A stretch of DNA of 64,000 nt, from the NCBI GenBank assembly GCA_028281325.1, contig JANQKC010000010.1, positions 124,001 to 188,000 of the forward strand, given 5' to 3'. Source of the DNA: Alphaproteobacteria bacterium (GTDB taxonomy: Bacteria > Pseudomonadota > Alphaproteobacteria > UBA8366). Below, one piece after another: positions 61,533 to 64,000 of this stretch. The notes beneath the pieces are model-generated. The model saw only the letters and a program-made list of their open reading frames with translations. It was not told the DNA's origin and searched no databases. A program made the position numbers and the translations under genes. The first letter of the stretch is position 1; each line of letters opens with the position of its first letter.

Positions 61533-62336
61533 ATGCAACGGGACAAGACGGACAAAACGACCGTGAAACACGCGATCATTTTGGCGGCCGGCCTCGGAAC
61601 CCGCCTCCGCCCCTTGACCAAACGGCAACCGAAGCCGCTGGTCGAGGTGCATGGCGTTCCCATCTTGCACAACGCGCTACGCCGCTTGGCGCGGGCCGGG
61701 GTTCGGCAGGCAACCATTGTCGTGGGCTACCGGAAGGAATCGATAGTCCGGTCCTGCGGCACATCCTTCGCCGGCGTGGAGATAGACTATTGCGAATCGT
61801 CGGCCTTCGACCGCACGGGCAGCGCCTACTCGCTTTGGCTCGCACGGCACGCCCTGGTGCAGGACACGCTGCTCCTCGAAGGGGACGTATTTTTCGAACA
61901 AGACGTGCTGCGGCGCCTCCTGTCGGACGCCAAACCGGATATCGCCGCCGTCGCGCCCTTTGACTCCATGATGACCGGATCGGCCGTCACGTTGTCCCCA
62001 TCCGGCCATGTGAAAACCATCCACATGAACCAGACCGTCGAAGACGCGGCCCGGCGAGAGCTTTTCAAGACGATAAACATCTTCAAGCTCAGCGCCGCGA
62101 CGCTTCGCGGCACCCTGGTGCCCGCATTGGAAGCCTCGATCAGCGCGGGCAAGACCTCCGCCTACGTGGAGCAAGTGCTGAAACACATGGTCGATGAGAG
62201 GGGTCTTCGGCTGACGGCCGCCAACTGCGCCGATCTCAAATGGTTCGAGATCGATTCGGAGGACGATCTGCGAACCGCGGAGACGATTTTCCGGTCGCAA
62301 GCGCCCGCTCAACTCGAAGCCCGAGCAACGCTCTAG
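61533..62336 (+). CDS. pntC: Phosphonate cytidylyltransferase-like nucleotidyltransferase (PntC-like)
   Basis: A protein of 267 residues starting at ATG 61533 (GGAGAG upstream). The sugar-nucleotidyltransferase signature AIILAAGLGTRLRPLTK and Lys in RQPKPLVEVHG are clear; the metal-binding acidic site is seen in LLLEGDVFFEQ. The phrase FDRTGSAYSLWLAR resembles LicC/PntC-type enzymes that activate phosphocholine or 2-aminoethylphosphonate with CTP. In this cluster it probably forms a CMP-phosphonate. The nucleotide and exact substrate are inferred from context. Confidence 0.85.
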   Translation: MQRDKTDKTTVKHAIILAAGLGTRLRPLTKRQPKPLVEVHGVPILHNALRRLARAGVRQATIVVGYRKESIVRSCGTSFAGVEIDYCESSAFDRTGSAYSLWLARHALVQDTLLLEGDVFFEQDVLRRLLSDAKPDIAAVAPFDSMMTGSAVTLSPSGHVKTIHMNQTVEDAARRELFKTINIFKLSAATLRGTLVPALEASISAGKTSAYVEQVLKHMVDERGLRLTAANCADLKWFEIDSEDDLRTAETIFRSQAPAQLEARATL

Positions 62337-62373
62337 AGGGCCGATCCCACAGCGATAGTCCGGGAGGCATGAA

Positions 62374-62982
62374 ATGGTACGCTATCTCTTCGATCCGGCA
62401 AACGCGATTACCGCCGGCGGACTGTGCTGCTCCGCCCTCGCTATTCTGCTCGTGATTTCAGGGCACCCGGATATCGGCGTCGCCGCCGCGCTTTGGGCGC
62501 TGTTGGCCGATCACCTCGACGGCGTCGTCGCCGGACGGACACGGAACCGTCTCCCCGAAACCGCGCGGATCGGAAAGAATCTCGATTCGCTCGCGGACCT
62601 TGTCAGCGGCGCCGTGTTCCCGGCGATCGTGCTGATTCAGGTCAACGGTGCATCCTTGATTTCCCTTCCCATGGCCGCGCTTCTGATGCTCGCGGGCGCG
62701 CTGCGCCTGAGCTACTTCAATAGTTTCGGTCTTTCCTCGGACGGCCGATTCACCGGCGTGCCGTTGTCGTACGACGTGCCGTTGCTGGCATTGTTGTTTC
62801 TATTCGCGCCCCTCATGCCGGCGGACCTGTTCCCGACGATCCTCAGCACCTCCTTGCTGCTTCTCGCGGTTCTGCACGTGACGCCGCTTCGCGTGCCGCG
62901 GACGAGCGGCGCGATGTATCTCGTCATCACGCTCTACAGCATAACGGCCTCGGCGATCCTTGCCGCGCGGGGAGTGTCGTGA
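62374..62982 (+). CDS. CDP-alcohol phosphatidyltransferase-family membrane enzyme
   Basis: A protein of 202 residues with about six membrane helices, ATG 62374 with GGGAGG upstream. The family signature DG-x2-AR-x8-G-x3-D-x3-D is seen in variant form: DGVVAGRTRNRLPETARIGKN then LDSLADLVSG, with one extra residue (AGR instead of AR) and a longer spacer. Both final aspartates are kept. The enzyme should move an activated phosphonate from CMP to an alcohol, such as diacylglycerol, making a phosphonolipid at the inner membrane. The acceptor is unknown. The gene follows the cytidylyltransferase by 37 bases. Confidence 0.87.
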   Translation: MVRYLFDPANAITAGGLCCSALAILLVISGHPDIGVAAALWALLADHLDGVVAGRTRNRLPETARIGKNLDSLADLVSGAVFPAIVLIQVNGASLISLPMAALLMLAGALRLSYFNSFGLSSDGRFTGVPLSYDVPLLALLFLFAPLMPADLFPTILSTSLLLLAVLHVTPLRVPRTSGAMYLVITLYSITASAILAARGVS

Positions 62983-63057
62983 TGCGCCGCCCGTCAATCC
63001 GTTACCGCGTCGACGTTCGCGGCCCTGTCCATATCACGCCAGCGAGGTAACCAAGGC

Positions 63058-64000
63058 ATGTCAACCCACCCACGCGACGCCCTCGGCCGGGAACCCGGTT
63101 GGATCTATCGCGACCTAAACGTCGAACCCATCATCAACTGCGCCGGCGTCCGCACCAATCACGGCGGCAGCAACCCATGTCCCGAGGTCCTGACGGCAAT
63201 CGCCGCGGCGGCCGAGGCGTTTGTAGATCTCGACGAACTTGCGGAAGGCGCGGGACAACGCCTGGCCGCACTCACGGGCGCCGAATGGGGCATGGTTACG
63301 GCGGGCACGGCGGCCGCCTTGGCGCTGGCCACCGCGGCCTGCATCGCCGGCAACGATCCGGAACGGATGCTCCGCCTGCCGAGAACGGACGGCATCCCCC
63401 ACCGCGTCGTCATGCCCGCCGGCCATCGCTTCGACTATGACAACGCGATCCAGATGACGGGCGCGGAAATCGTGACGGCCGACACGGCGGCGGCCTTGCT
63501 GGCGGCGCTCGACAATCAGGCGGTGATGGTCGCCATGCTTGGCCGGATGGACGCCGCATCCGATTTGCCGCTCGCCGAGATAGCGCCCCTCGCGCAACAG
63601 CGAGGCGTCCCCATCCTCGTCGACGCCGCCGGCCTCTCGCCCGCCAACCCCGACCCTTGGCTCGACCGCGGCGCCGATCTCGTCATCTACTCGGGCGGTA
63701 AATATCTTCGCGCGCCGCAATCCACCGGCCTGCTTTTGGGGAAGCGTCGGCTATGCGAAGCGGCTTGGCGGAACGGTCCGCCGCACCAGGCGTTCGGACG
63801 CCCCATGAAGGTGGGAAAGGAAGATATCGTCGGCGCGGTCGTGGCGCTCGAGCGCTGGCTGACCGCGGCGTCGGCATCGGCCGAACGGGCCGCCTGGGAA
63901 CCGCGCCTCCGCCGCATCGCCCGGGCCTTGTCGGACGTTCCCGGCGTTACGACAAAAATACAGCCGGCATCGGCCGCGGTAACGGCGCCACGGCTGCGCG
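63058..64000 (+). CDS. SelA-like PLP-dependent enzyme, cut by window edge
   Basis: The frame opens at ATG 63058 (GCGAGGTAACCAAGGC upstream) and runs off the right edge with 314 codons. The N-terminus (WIYRDLNVEPIINCAGVRTN) and the PLP lysine Lys215 in LVIYSGGKYLRAPQSTG belong to the SelA/D-glucosaminate-6-phosphate ammonia-lyase branch of fold-type I PLP enzymes; Asp and His for PLP lie in ILVDAAGLS and GHRFDYDN. It is too far from selenium genes to be SelA itself. In this cluster a decarboxylase, ammonia-lyase or racemase acting on phosphonoalanine or an intermediate is possible, but nothing in the sequence decides. Confidence 0.85.
   Translation, partial: MSTHPRDALGREPGWIYRDLNVEPIINCAGVRTNHGGSNPCPEVLTAIAAAAEAFVDLDELAEGAGQRLAALTGAEWGMVTAGTAAALALATAACIAGNDPERMLRLPRTDGIPHRVVMPAGHRFDYDNAIQMTGAEIVTADTAAALLAALDNQAVMVAMLGRMDAASDLPLAEIAPLAQQRGVPILVDAAGLSPANPDPWLDRGADLVIYSGGKYLRAPQSTGLLLGKRRLCEAAWRNGPPHQAFGRPMKVGKEDIVGAVVALERWLTAASASAERAAWEPRLRRIARALSDVPGVTTKIQPASAAVTAPRLR

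Noticed and set aside
1..64000. CRISPR array or tandem repeats
   Set aside because: No regularly spaced direct repeats were seen in any intergenic region.

Overview
The window is high-GC DNA with dense coding, short intergenic gaps and many GTG/TTG starts. The mix of a TamA/TamB pair, a mitochondrial-type aconitase, CaiB-type CoA-transferase, GMC and LLM oxidoreductases, MmgE/PrpD and a large set of two-component and cyclic-di-GMP proteins suggests a metabolically versatile alphaproteobacterium, probably Rhodospirillales-like. That placement is inference from gene content. No rRNA, tRNA or CRISPR array was seen.

Layout. Positions 1-20 kb carry catabolic and housekeeping genes: a UbiD-family decarboxylase cut by the left edge, a GNAT facing a small Cys-rich protein, an aconitase-RidA-NHL run with a divergent LysR regulator, a CoA-transferase, a sensor kinase, an N-acyl-D-amino-acid deacylase-type amidohydrolase, a DEAD-box helicase, an HlyD-M23 peptidase pair divergent from an MFS exporter, an LLM monooxygenase and a GMC oxidoreductase. 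20-26.5 kb is tamB/tamA (outer-membrane assembly). 26.7-31 kb is a response regulator plus a 1081-residue hybrid kinase. 31-34 kb holds an AT-rich 1-kb gap, a GNAT gene broken by an in-frame TGA, a PNPOx-like gene and a 62-residue protein. 34.1-39.3 kb is a clear operon: aquaglyceroporin, dhaK, dhaL and a fused DhaM-HPr-EI protein, i.e. glycerol/dihydroxyacetone uptake and PEP-dependent phosphorylation. 39.3-49.9 kb is a signalling island: three small receivers, two related sensor kinases each with an Rcp1-like receiver, one intact REC-GGDEF-EAL protein and one with degenerate catalytic motifs. 50-52.2 kb has Fe-type superoxide dismutase and a formate/nitrite-type channel coupled to an unknown ORF. 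52.2-53.8 kb looks like a gene graveyard: tail ends of an APS-kinase-like gene, a transketolase and an IS630-type transposase, followed by an isolated lower-GC gene resembling phage tail/fibre proteins. 53.8-57.8 kb has MmgE/PrpD, a nitrilase-family amidohydrolase and a permease split into two overlapping half genes.

The right end (57.9-64.0 kb) is the most interesting part. A GntR regulator faces, across 640 bp of palindrome-rich DNA, a run of five genes: PEP phosphomutase (with the EDK-x5-NS signature), a class I/II aminotransferase, a PntC-like nucleotidyltransferase, a CDP-alcohol phosphotransferase and a SelA-like PLP enzyme cut by the window edge. This reads as a phosphonate, probably phosphonolipid, biosynthesis cluster. 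No phosphonopyruvate decarboxylase is visible, which leaves open a transamination route with an unassigned PLP enzyme. Whether a decarboxylase lies beyond position 64000 cannot be seen here.
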